In this document: one piece after another, positions 16,732 to 24,426 of the stretch
Position numbering within the stretch: position 1 is the first letter of the stretch
How the letters are laid out: every line of letters starts with the position of its first letter
Assembly (NCBI RefSeq): GCF_006337085.1
Contig: NZ_CP040882.1
Span: 1,488,001 to 1,552,000, forward strand
Reading direction: 5' to 3'
From: Sutterella faecalis
GTDB taxonomy: Bacteria; Pseudomonadota; Gammaproteobacteria; Burkholderiales; Burkholderiaceae_F
Length of the DNA stretch: 64,000 bases
Position numbers and translations under genes: made by a program
The notes under the pieces: model-generated
The model's database searches: none
Seen by the model: only the letters and a program-made list of their open reading frames with translations
What the model was told of the DNA's origin: nothing

Positions 16732-17817
16732 ATGACAACTGCCTTTTATCTCATTCCCGGCGCGCGTCTGCCTCAAGGATGCGCCCGTGAGGTTCTTGCG
16801 TCCCTAACGGACGCGGACCGCACGCGGCTCACGGCGCTCGGGACCGGGCGCGAGCCGCCCGGCATTCAGCGGCTCTCCGAGCCCCTTCATGAATATTCGC
16901 CCCACCGCGCGTGGCTCTGGAAAGTGCTCACGCATCGGACGGGCGCGCCCGTTATCGCCCCTTACGCCTGGATGTCGGAGCACGGTCCCCGGCTTGATCA
17001 GGAATTCTGGTCGATCAACTTCTGGACCGTGGATCCGTCGGGGCGCCTCGCGCGCTTTGATTTTGCCGAAGCCCTTCTTCCCCGCGCCGCCTGCGCGGCG
17101 GACACGGTGTTGGCTGAAGCCGGCATGCGCCTCATGATTTCCGGGAAGTCGTTTTATGCCGCCACGCGCGACGGACTCGATTTTTCGGCACGCCCGTTCG
17201 AAGACCTCTGCGGCATGGAGCAGGACCATATCGGACACATCACGCATCTTGCGCTCGGGGCCGGCAAGAAGCGCGTGGATGAACTCCTTCACAAGGTCGA
17301 AGAGGCGCTCCGCGAAGCGCTTCCCGACGAAACCCAGGCGATCCGCGGCCTCTGGCTCTCCGGGGGCGGGCGCTCCGCACCCGTCTTTCCGCCCTCGACC
17401 TTCCGCTCCGTCATCACGAATGACCGCACGGCTCTTGCCTGGGCCGAGGACGCCGGAATCCCGAAGGCATACCTCGGGACGCTGAAGCACGCGAAGTGGC
17501 CCGAAGCCCCTGAAGGCGACCGCATTCTCGTTGTCGACGACCTCTACGATGCGTGGTTGAGGCACGACTGGGACGCGTGGGCGAAGCGCGTGCCCGGGCT
17601 CCTTGAAAAGCTCGACCACTGGATCGGCGAGGAAAAAGCGGCACATCTGACCGGCAACGTCATCGTCGCATTCGGTCACGGGACCTCCGCGACGCTCGTC
17701 CCCGAAAAGCGGGGCGCGCTCGGGTTCCTGAAGCGTAAAAACGTCGTTTCGCCGGAAGACTGGCTTTTGGACTCTGAACCCAAATCTTTCGAAGCCAACG
17801 GGGAGGAAGCAGCATGA
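16732..17817 (+). CDS. RpfE-like conserved protein upstream of recJ
   Basis: A 361-residue protein of the family often annotated as RpfE-type or as a predicted cofactor-independent phosphoglycerate mutase-like protein in betaproteobacteria and xanthomonads. It is typically found immediately before recJ, as here: its TGA overlaps the recJ ATG. Visible features are a Pro/Arg-rich start (FYLIPGARLPQG), the central HITHLALGAGKKRVDELLHK, the Gly-rich LWLSGGGRSAPVFPP and ILVVDDLYDAWLRHDW. No signal peptide or membrane segment is seen. Biochemical function is not established. An open frame continues upstream to 15817 but overlaps lolC antisense and is not coding. Confidence 0.75.
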   Translation: MTTAFYLIPGARLPQGCAREVLASLTDADRTRLTALGTGREPPGIQRLSEPLHEYSPHRAWLWKVLTHRTGAPVIAPYAWMSEHGPRLDQEFWSINFWTVDPSGRLARFDFAEALLPRAACAADTVLAEAGMRLMISGKSFYAATRDGLDFSARPFEDLCGMEQDHIGHITHLALGAGKKRVDELLHKVEEALREALPDETQAIRGLWLSGGGRSAPVFPPSTFRSVITNDRTALAWAEDAGIPKAYLGTLKHAKWPEAPEGDRILVVDDLYDAWLRHDWDAWAKRVPGLLEKLDHWIGEEKAAHLTGNVIVAFGHGTSATLVPEKRGALGFLKRKNVVSPEDWLLDSEPKSFEANGEEAA

Positions 17818-19505
17818 CGCGCATTCTTTCCCGCACCTACGATCCCCATGCAGCCGAAAGGCTCGCACGTGCCGGGTTCCTTCCGCCCATTGCCCGTGCG
17901 CTTGCCGCCCGAGGCATCAGTGAAGCCTCGGACCTTGAGCAGGAGTGGCAGGGGATGATTCCGCCCGCCATGCTCGAAGGCACGAGGGAAGCTGCTGAAA
18001 GGCTTGTCGTCGCACGCGACAAGGGCGAACACGTCACCATTGTTGCCGACTACGACTGCGACGGTGCGACCGCCTGCACGGTGGGGCTCCGGGGCTTTCA
18101 GATGCTCGGCATCAGCGCTTCCTACTTTGTCCCCGACCGCGTGGTGCACGGCTACGGCCTCACCCCGAACGTGGTCGACATTGTGGCCGCGCGCGATCCC
18201 AAACCCTCCCTCATCGTTACGGTCGACAACGGCATTTCGTCCGTTCCGGCCGTCGACCGCGCCCGCGAGCTCGGGATCGACGTGATCGTGACCGACCACC
18301 ATCTGCCCGGACCCGAACTCCCCCGCGCCGTTGCAATCGTCAATCCCAACCGCGCGGACTCGGTTTTCCCGTCGAAGAACCTCGCGGGCGTAGGCGTCAT
18401 CTACTACGTCCTTCTCGCCCTCCGGGCGCTTCTGCGCGAGCGGGGCGTCTATGACGCAAAGACCCAGCCGAGGCTCGACCAGCTCGTCGACTTTGTGGCC
18501 TTAGGCACCGTCGCCGACGTGGTGAAGCTCGATAAAAACAACCGGATTCTCGTTTCCCAGGGACTGAGAAGAATCCGGTCGGGGCGCACCCACGCGGGAC
18601 TCGAAGCTCTTTTTGCCATTGCGGGCAAAGACATCCATACGGCGGGCGTGCGGGACTTTGGTTTCGCCGTCGCCCCGAGGATCAATGCAGCGGGGCGCTT
18701 GGGCACCATGGAAAGCGGCATCGAGTGTCTGCTCTCCGACGACCCCTCGCGGGCGCTCGCCTTTGCGGACAACCTCAATTCCATCAACGCCGAACGGCGC
18801 GAACTCGAGGGCGAGATGCAGCAGGCCGCGGAAGCCGCGCTCGAAGCGGTAGACCTCGATCACCGGGCGACTTTTTCGCTCTACAACCCCGACTTCAACG
18901 AGGGCGTTGTGGGGCTCGTCGCCGCGCGCCTCAAGGAACGGATCCACCGTCCCGTGATCGCTTTTGCGCCCACGGAAAATCATGAGTTGAAGGGCTCCGG
19001 AAGATCCATTCCGGGGATACACCTGCGCGACATGATCGACCTTGTCTCAAAGGCGCTTCCCGGCGTCGTCATCCGCTTCGGCGGCCACGCCATGGCGGCG
19101 GGTCTTTCCATCCGTCCGGAGAGCCTGAAGGAGTTTCAGAAAGCCTTTGAAGAGGTCGTGCGCACGCACTGCGACGCCTCCGTCTTCGAAAGGATCGTGC
19201 TCACCGACGGCGGGCTCGCGCCCGACGAAATCACGGAAGGCCTCTGCACGGAAATCGACCGCCAGATCTGGGGGCAGGGCTTTGAATCCCCGCTCTTTGC
19301 GAATGAATTCACGGTCCTCAACCAGACGCTTCTCAAGGATGCGCATTTGAAGCTTCAGCTGGGGCTTGGCGGACAGCGCTTTGAAGGCATTTTCTTCCGC
19401 CACCGCGAGCCCCTTCCCATGCAGGCGAAGATCGCCTACCGGCCCGCCATCAACGAGTACCGGGGACGTCGCACGGTGCAGCTTGTGGCGGAAGCGGCGG
19501 AATAG
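17814..19505 (+). CDS. recJ: single-stranded-DNA-specific exonuclease RecJ
   Basis: A 5'-3' exonuclease acting in RecF-pathway recombination, mismatch repair and base-excision repair, 563 residues. DHH-superfamily motifs are in order: VADYDCDGATA (motif I, near residue 75), TVDNGISS (motif II), TDHHLPG (motif III, DHH) and VDFVALGTVADVV (motif IV). The DHHA1 part has RINAAGRLGTMESG and SGRSIPGIHL, and HAMAAGLSI contributes to DNA binding. A C-terminal OB-like domain follows. The length matches the family (about 560-580). The start ATG overlaps the upstream stop (ATGA), so translation is coupled. Confidence 0.95.
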   Translation: MTRILSRTYDPHAAERLARAGFLPPIARALAARGISEASDLEQEWQGMIPPAMLEGTREAAERLVVARDKGEHVTIVADYDCDGATACTVGLRGFQMLGISASYFVPDRVVHGYGLTPNVVDIVAARDPKPSLIVTVDNGISSVPAVDRARELGIDVIVTDHHLPGPELPRAVAIVNPNRADSVFPSKNLAGVGVIYYVLLALRALLRERGVYDAKTQPRLDQLVDFVALGTVADVVKLDKNNRILVSQGLRRIRSGRTHAGLEALFAIAGKDIHTAGVRDFGFAVAPRINAAGRLGTMESGIECLLSDDPSRALAFADNLNSINAERRELEGEMQQAAEAALEAVDLDHRATFSLYNPDFNEGVVGLVAARLKERIHRPVIAFAPTENHELKGSGRSIPGIHLRDMIDLVSKALPGVVIRFGGHAMAAGLSIRPESLKEFQKAFEEVVRTHCDASVFERIVLTDGGLAPDEITEGLCTEIDRQIWGQGFESPLFANEFTVLNQTLLKDAHLKLQLGLGGQRFEGIFFRHREPLPMQAKIAYRPAINEYRGRRTVQLVAEAAE

Positions 19506-19756
19506 TCCGTTGCGGTCTTCCAGAACCTTGCGGCTTCTTCTTTTTCCTGCTTTTTCTCGGGGGAGAGCGCTTCAGGCGCTCTCCCCATTCCGCTTATAAT
19601 TCCGGGTTTCATGATTTCACTTCGGGCTGCCTCGAAGGCTTTAAGTCTTCATCAGCGCGGCCCGTCAGCTCCCCCGCAGGATTCTTCCGGATGTTTTGGT
19701 TCCGGAGGCCTCTGATTTCTTCAGGCGGACCCGGGAGCGCATCAACAGGACTCAAA
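19506..19756 (+). promoter_or_regulatory. recJ-prfB intergenic region with hairpin and TATAAT
   Basis: It contains a perfect 11-bp stem, GGGGAGAGCGC (19560-19570) with its complement (19576-19586, loop TTCAG). A TATAAT at 19595-19600 could be the -10 of a prfB promoter, but no matching -35 is clear. The hairpin has no T-tract. No gene is seen. Confidence 0.45.
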
Positions 19757-20882
19757 ATGGAAGCTGAACGCATCAATCAGATTGAATCCCTCATCGAAGA
19801 TCTGGGCCGCAGGCTCGCTGAACTTCGGAGGTATCTTTGACGTCGACCGCAAGGCACGACGACTCGAAGAAGTCAATCGCGAGATTGAGAATCCCGACCT
19901 CTGGAACGATCCCAAGCACGCCCAGGAAGTGAGCAAGGAAAAGAAGATGCTCGACGACATCGTCGGCAGCTTCGAGAGACTCACCGCGGGACTTGCGGAC
20001 GCGAAGGAACTCTTTGAACTCTCGATGGCCGACGAAGACTGGGACGCCGTCGAAGCGATCGGCGCCGATGTTGACGGCTACGCCGAAGAGGTCGGTCAGC
20101 TTGAATTCAAGCGCATGTTCAACCAGCCGATGGACTCGGCCAACTGCTACCTCGAAATTCAGGCCGGTGCGGGCGGCACGGAAGCTCAGGACTGGGCGAG
20201 CATGATCGAGCGCATGTACATGCGCTATGCCGAAAGAAAGGGCTTCAAGGTAACGCTCGAGGAAGAGTCCGCGGGCGAAGTTGCGGGCATCAAGTCGGCG
20301 ACGCTCTTCATCGAAGGCGAATGGGCCTACGGGACGCTCCGCACGGAAACGGGCATTCACCGTCTGGTTCGCAAGAGCCCCTTTGACGCCAACGCCCGCC
20401 GCCACACCTCCTTCTGCTCGGTCTACGTCTATCCGGAAGTCGACGATTCGATCGATATTGAGATCAATCCGGCCGACCTCTCAATCGACGTCTTCCGCGC
20501 TTCGGGCGCGGGCGGCCAGCACATTCAGAAGACGGAATCTGCGGTTCGAATCCACCACATCCCGACCGGCATCATCACGATCTGCCAGGACGACCGCTCG
20601 CAGCACCGCAATCGCGAGAAGGCGATGCAGCAGTTGAAAGCCAAGCTCTACGAACTCGAGATGAGAAAGCGCATGGAAGCGCAGACGAAGCTCGAGGAGC
20701 AGAAGTCCGACATCGGCTGGGGGCACCAGATCCGCAGCTACGTGCTCGACCAGTCCCGCGTGAAGGATCTGCGCACGGGCGTGGAAACGGGCAACACCGG
20801 CGCCGTACTTGACGGCGACCTTGACCAGTTCATCGAAGCGAGCCTCAAGAACGGCGTGGGCGGTCTCCCCGCTGCTGAGTAA
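19757..20882 (+). CDS. prfB: peptide chain release factor 2 with programmed +1 frameshift
   Basis: RF2 recognises UGA and UAA stop codons and triggers peptide release. The gene is read in two frames. Codons 1-27 run from the ATG at 19757 to an in-frame TGA at 19838-19840. A +1 shift at CTT-TGA-C then continues as Asp-Val-Asp-Arg. Just upstream is CGGAGG, the internal Shine-Dalgarno-like signal that stimulates the shift, so low RF2 favours its own synthesis. The full product is about 374 residues. The SPF tripeptide (SPFDANARRHTSF) and GGQ motif (GAGGQHIQKTESAV) are present. lysS follows, as in E. coli. Confidence 0.97.
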
Positions 20883-20974
20883 TCGCTTTAAACCTGAAAG
20901 CCTAAGAAAGGAAGGCGCGAGGGAGAACCGCGCCTCTTGACGAGGCACATCAAGCCTTTCAGAAGGAAATTCAA

Positions 20975-22501
20975 ATGGCTGAAAATGAAATCCAGACGGC
21001 GCAGGAAGCCGCAGCCGAAGAGAACCACATCATCGCCGAACGCCGCGCGAAGCTCGCGCACCTGCGCGAAACGGGCGTGGCCTATCCCAACGACTTCGTG
21101 CGCACCGACCTTTTCGGCGACCTGCGCGAGAAGTACGGCGAAATGAGCGCCGAGGAGCTCGAGAAGCTCGCTCCTCAGGTTGCCTGCTCGGGCCGCGTGA
21201 TGCTGAAGCGCATCATGGGCAAGGCCTCCTTCTGCACCGTCCGCGACTTTACGGGCGACATGCAGTACTTCGTGCAGATGAACGAAGTGGGCGAAGACGC
21301 CTACGCCGCCTTCAAGACCTTTGACCTCGGGGACATCGTCGCCTGCCGCGGCACGCTCTTCAGGACGCGCGCGGGCGACCTTGCCATCCGCGCGAAGGAA
21401 GTCCGTCTCATGACGAAGAGCATCCGTCCGCTCCCCGACAAGCACAAGGGCCTGCAGGACACCGAGCTCTGCTACCGCCAGCGCTACGTCGACCTCATCA
21501 TGAATGAGGATTCGAGAAAGCGCTTCCTCACGCGCTCGAAGGCGATCGCCGCGATCCGCCAGTTCATGCTCGACCACCGCTTCCTCGAAGTCGAAACGCC
21601 GATGCTCCACCCGATCCCGGGCGGCGCCAATGCGAAGCCCTTCATCACGCACCACAATGCGCTCGACATGGACATGTACCTGCGCATCGCGCCGGAGCTT
21701 TACCTGAAGCGCCTCGTCGTGGGCGGCTTCGAACGCGTCTTCGAAATCAACCGCAACTTCCGCAACGAAGGCGTCTCGGTCCGTCACAACCCCGAATTCA
21801 CGATGATGGAGTTCTACTGCACGTACTGGACGTACCGTGATCAGATGGACTTCACGGAAAACCTCCTGCGCACGGTTGCGAAGGAAGCCACGGGTTCCGC
21901 GGTCCTTCAGTACCAGGGCCACACGATCGACCTCTCGAAGCCCTTCCATCGCCTCACTCCGCTTCAGGCGATCAAGAAGTTTGCTCCGGACTACACCGAC
22001 GAAGAGCTCAACAACCCCGAATTCATCCGCGGGGAGCTGAAGCGCCTCGGAGGCGAAATCCCGGTCGACGCCGGTCTCGGCGCGCTCCAGATGGCGCTCT
22101 TTGAAGAAACGGCCGAGTCGAAATTGATCGAGCCCACCTTCATCATCGACTATCCGGTTGAGATTTCGCCGCTTGCGCGTGCGTCTGACGCGGATCCGGA
22201 AATCACCGAGCGCTTTGAGCTCTACATCGCCGGCCGCGAAACCGCCAACGGCTTCTCGGAACTGAATGACCCGGACGATCAGGCCCGGCGCTTCAAGGCT
22301 CAGGCCGACAAGAAGAGCCACGGCGACGACGAAGCCATGTACTACGACGCCGACTACATCCGAGCGCTCGAGTATGGTCTTCCCCCGACCGCGGGCTGCG
22401 GCATCGGCATCGACCGCTTCATGATGCTCCTGACGGACGCGCCGACCATCCGCGACGTGCTCCTCTTCCCGCATATGCGCCCGGAAAACTTCAAGGGTTA
22501 A
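20975..22501 (+). CDS. lysS: lysyl-tRNA synthetase, class II
   Basis: Charges tRNA-Lys with lysine, 508 residues. An N-terminal OB-fold anticodon-binding domain (about 60-170: GRVMLKRIMGKASFCTVRDF) is followed by the class II catalytic core. Motif 1 is around FLEVETPMLHPIPGGANA, motif 2 is FERVFEINRNFRNEG (the catalytic Arg) and motif 3 is GCGIGIDRFMMLLTD. The length matches E. coli LysS (505). AGAAGGA lies before the ATG. It sits 92 bases after prfB and is probably co-transcribed with it. Confidence 0.97.
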   Translation: MAENEIQTAQEAAAEENHIIAERRAKLAHLRETGVAYPNDFVRTDLFGDLREKYGEMSAEELEKLAPQVACSGRVMLKRIMGKASFCTVRDFTGDMQYFVQMNEVGEDAYAAFKTFDLGDIVACRGTLFRTRAGDLAIRAKEVRLMTKSIRPLPDKHKGLQDTELCYRQRYVDLIMNEDSRKRFLTRSKAIAAIRQFMLDHRFLEVETPMLHPIPGGANAKPFITHHNALDMDMYLRIAPELYLKRLVVGGFERVFEINRNFRNEGVSVRHNPEFTMMEFYCTYWTYRDQMDFTENLLRTVAKEATGSAVLQYQGHTIDLSKPFHRLTPLQAIKKFAPDYTDEELNNPEFIRGELKRLGGEIPVDAGLGALQMALFEETAESKLIEPTFIIDYPVEISPLARASDADPEITERFELYIAGRETANGFSELNDPDDQARRFKAQADKKSHGDDEAMYYDADYIRALEYGLPPTAGCGIGIDRFMMLLTDAPTIRDVLLFPHMRPENFKG

Positions 22502-22510
22502 TCGCTTGAA

Positions 22511-23350
22511 ATGAAGACATCTGATGCCGGGGACGCATTCACGCGCCCCCAGGCATCCGACTTCAGAGCCCGCCTCGAAGCGCTCTACCATGCGCTTAAG
22601 GCGGGCTTTTCCATGTCGGATGCCGGACTGGTTCCCGTGTTCTGGGAGGGATTTCTCATCGGGCGTACGCGCCCGGAGTTTGCCGAAAAAATCGGAAAGC
22701 TTGATGGTGCTCTCCTCTCGCAGGGCGGTCTCATGCTCCCTTCCGGAGACCTCACGAACTTCGGCTTTGCGATGAGGGATGCGGGGCTGAGTCAGGGTTG
22801 GCGCGATGAAAAGCTCGATCTTGTGCCTTTGGATCAGCCTGAGTCGGCTCCCATCGGCAGGCTCGAGCGTGCGCTCTACCGGCCGCTCGGTGCCCAGACC
22901 TCGGCCGTGCATCTCGCAGGCCGCATCCGGAATCCAAGGGATGAAAGTGATCCCGTTTTTCTTCTCGGAAAACGGAGTTCCAGAAAACTCGTCGGCCCCG
23001 GACTCTGGGACGGGCTCGCCGCCGGAATGATTCAGGCGGGAGAGACTCCACTCGAAGCGCTCGCGCGCGAGTCTCAGGAAGAAGCCGGCCTCACGGCGTT
23101 CGACCCGGTGAAGGCGGAGTTTCTAGCCTGCGACCGCATCTCCCGGCCTGTTCGCGGCGGCTGGATGCATGAAGTGAGCTGCGCCTACGCGGCGCTTCTT
23201 CCCGAAGGCTTTATGCCGGAGCCTGTTGACGGCGAGGTGGATCACTTTGAGTGCGTGAGCGCGGAAGAGGCCCTCAACCGCATTGAAGAGAACCTCATGA
23301 TGAAGGAAGCGGCGATGACGCTTCTCCTTTCCATCAGGAAGCTTCTCTGA
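22511..23350 (+). CDS. NUDIX hydrolase with N-terminal DUF4743-type domain
   Basis: 279 residues. The N-terminal half resembles the DUF4743 domain found in TNR3/thiamine-pyrophosphokinase-linked NUDIX proteins (VPVFWEGFLIGRTRPEFAEK). The C-terminal half carries the NUDIX box G-x5-E-x7-REx2EExG (GMIQAGETPLEALARE then SQEEAGL), preceded by LWDGLAAGM. The probable role is hydrolysis of a nucleoside-diphosphate-linked or thiamine-diphosphate-like compound, but the substrate is not determined. It starts nine bases after the lysS stop and has no good ribosome site, so translation may be coupled to lysS. Confidence 0.85.
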   Translation: MKTSDAGDAFTRPQASDFRARLEALYHALKAGFSMSDAGLVPVFWEGFLIGRTRPEFAEKIGKLDGALLSQGGLMLPSGDLTNFGFAMRDAGLSQGWRDEKLDLVPLDQPESAPIGRLERALYRPLGAQTSAVHLAGRIRNPRDESDPVFLLGKRSSRKLVGPGLWDGLAAGMIQAGETPLEALARESQEEAGLTAFDPVKAEFLACDRISRPVRGGWMHEVSCAYAALLPEGFMPEPVDGEVDHFECVSAEEALNRIEENLMMKEAAMTLLLSIRKLL

Positions 23351-23831
23351 GGATGAGCGGCATGGCCGTCCTCAGGGCGGTCAATTTGGTGCAAAAACTG
23401 CTGAAACACTGCTCCCTTGAGGTTGTTTCATGGCTATTCAGGCGCCAAAACGCCATGAAAAGACGTTTTTTCAGATTCGCGGTCGCCAATGATCAGTTGG
23501 CGCGAGAAAAAGTGCACCACCGTCATCCCGGAGACCGTTTTCTGCTTTGCAGACACCGGACCGACCGCACCCCTTCACGGCATTTTTGTGTTGCAGCAGG
23601 TCAAAACCGGTACTTTGATGTCGTTTTTCTCCGGCAAACCCGTCAAAACCGAGCAGATTCGCGATTCTCCAAAATTTGCGGTCGCCGATGGCAGGATAAC
23701 GCGGAGACAAATGCACCACGTTCATGCAGAGGAAGCCTTCCGAACCGGTCTGCAACCGAGAAAAGAAAAAAGCTGCCCGATCCCGAAAAGGGAATGGACA
23801 GCCTCAAAAAGTGCCTGAGAACATCAAAGGC
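23351..23831. repeat. gene-free stretch with degenerate direct repeats
   Basis: About 480 bases without a convincing gene. Two related blocks occur, around 23477-23535 and 23677-23740. Both start GCGGTCGCC(A/G)ATG and contain GTGCACCACCGTCAT or ATGCACCACGTTCAT. On the minus strand both translate to similar short peptides (VHLSPRYPAIGDRK; VHFFSRQLIIGDRE) in different frames, which suggests decayed copies of one coding unit. TTTCATGGC (23426-23434) and GCCATGAAA (23452-23460) form a perfect 9-bp inverted repeat. This is probably a mobile-element relic linked to the adjacent helix-turn-helix gene. Confidence 0.45.
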
Positions 23832-24242
23832 TCACAGTCGGCTCAAACTGGAATTGACGGGCACGAGAAGCTGAGGCTTCGTGCCTCTCTTCTCACAGTA
23901 GTCCGTCACCCACTTGCGGCAGGTGCTCACGGAAATCCCAGTGCTTTTTTCGATTTCGTTCCAGGAATAACCCGAGAGCCGAAGCTGAATGACTTTTTCC
24001 CGGATTTCCGGCGGATAGCGGTACTGATTGCGGGAAACCTTGATCCGAAAGGTGCCCTTTCTGAATTCCCGGCTCCAGTCACGAACCGTGTTGACGGAAA
24101 GATTGAGAATGCGCGAGGCCCGGGTATAGCCGATGCCGTGCCGGAAAAGCTCCACCGCCTGACGGCGCTTTTCTTCGGATGCGCACTTTTCCCGCCGCTC
24201 ACGTCGTGCTTCCAGCGTCCGCTCGTCGGTCTGCGACATCAT
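23832..24242 (-). CDS. orphan helix-turn-helix protein (transposase OrfA-like)
   Basis: 136 residues with two helix-turn-helix units. The first is near residues 25-70 (EEKRRQAVELFRHGIGY, then ASRILNLSVNTVRDW), the second near 80-120 (IREKVIQLRLSGYSWNEIEK, then STGISVSTCRKWV). The pattern matches the DNA-binding half of IS3- or IS630-type transposases, but no catalytic partner follows; the next 480 bases are degenerate repeats. AGGAG eight bases before the ATG at 24242 suggests it can still be expressed. It lies 185 bases downstream of the large autotransporter on the same strand. It may be an IS remnant or a domesticated regulator. Confidence 0.65.
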   Translation of the reverse strand: MMSQTDERTLEARRERREKCASEEKRRQAVELFRHGIGYTRASRILNLSVNTVRDWSREFRKGTFRIKVSRNQYRYPPEIREKVIQLRLSGYSWNEIEKSTGISVSTCRKWVTDYCEKRGTKPQLLVPVNSSLSRL

Positions 24243-24284
24243 GACTTCATCTCCTTCAGAAAATTTCCGTTTTCCGAAGAAAAG

Positions 24285-24320
24285 AAGCCCGTCTCCCGAA
24301 ACACGCTCAGGAAACGGGCT
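24285..24320 (-). terminator. terminator-like hairpin between autotransporter and HTH gene
   Basis: AAGCCCGT (24285-24292) pairs with ACGGGCT (24314-24320); on the minus strand TTCTTTTCTTC follows. A second, perfect 12-bp stem (24390-24401 with 24405-24416, loop GAA) lies only ten bases after the autotransporter stop and has no T-tract. Confidence 0.55.
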
Positions 24321-24426
24321 CTATCGAGAGGGTCGTCTGAAGCGGCGAACGTCCGGAGATGTCCGCCGCATTCATTGCGACGCGTCTGCTGCCTCTGAAG
24401 GAACTTCAGAGGCAGAGCCATGAGGC

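Noticed and set aside
20888..22912. 674-codon minus-strand frame
   Set aside because: Antisense to lysS.
23351..23831. Possible CRISPR array
   Set aside because: There are only two diverged repeat blocks, with no regular spacing and no cas genes.
23477..24242. Complete IS3-type element
   Set aside because: Only an OrfA-like protein is present; no integrase-core frame was found on either strand nearby.
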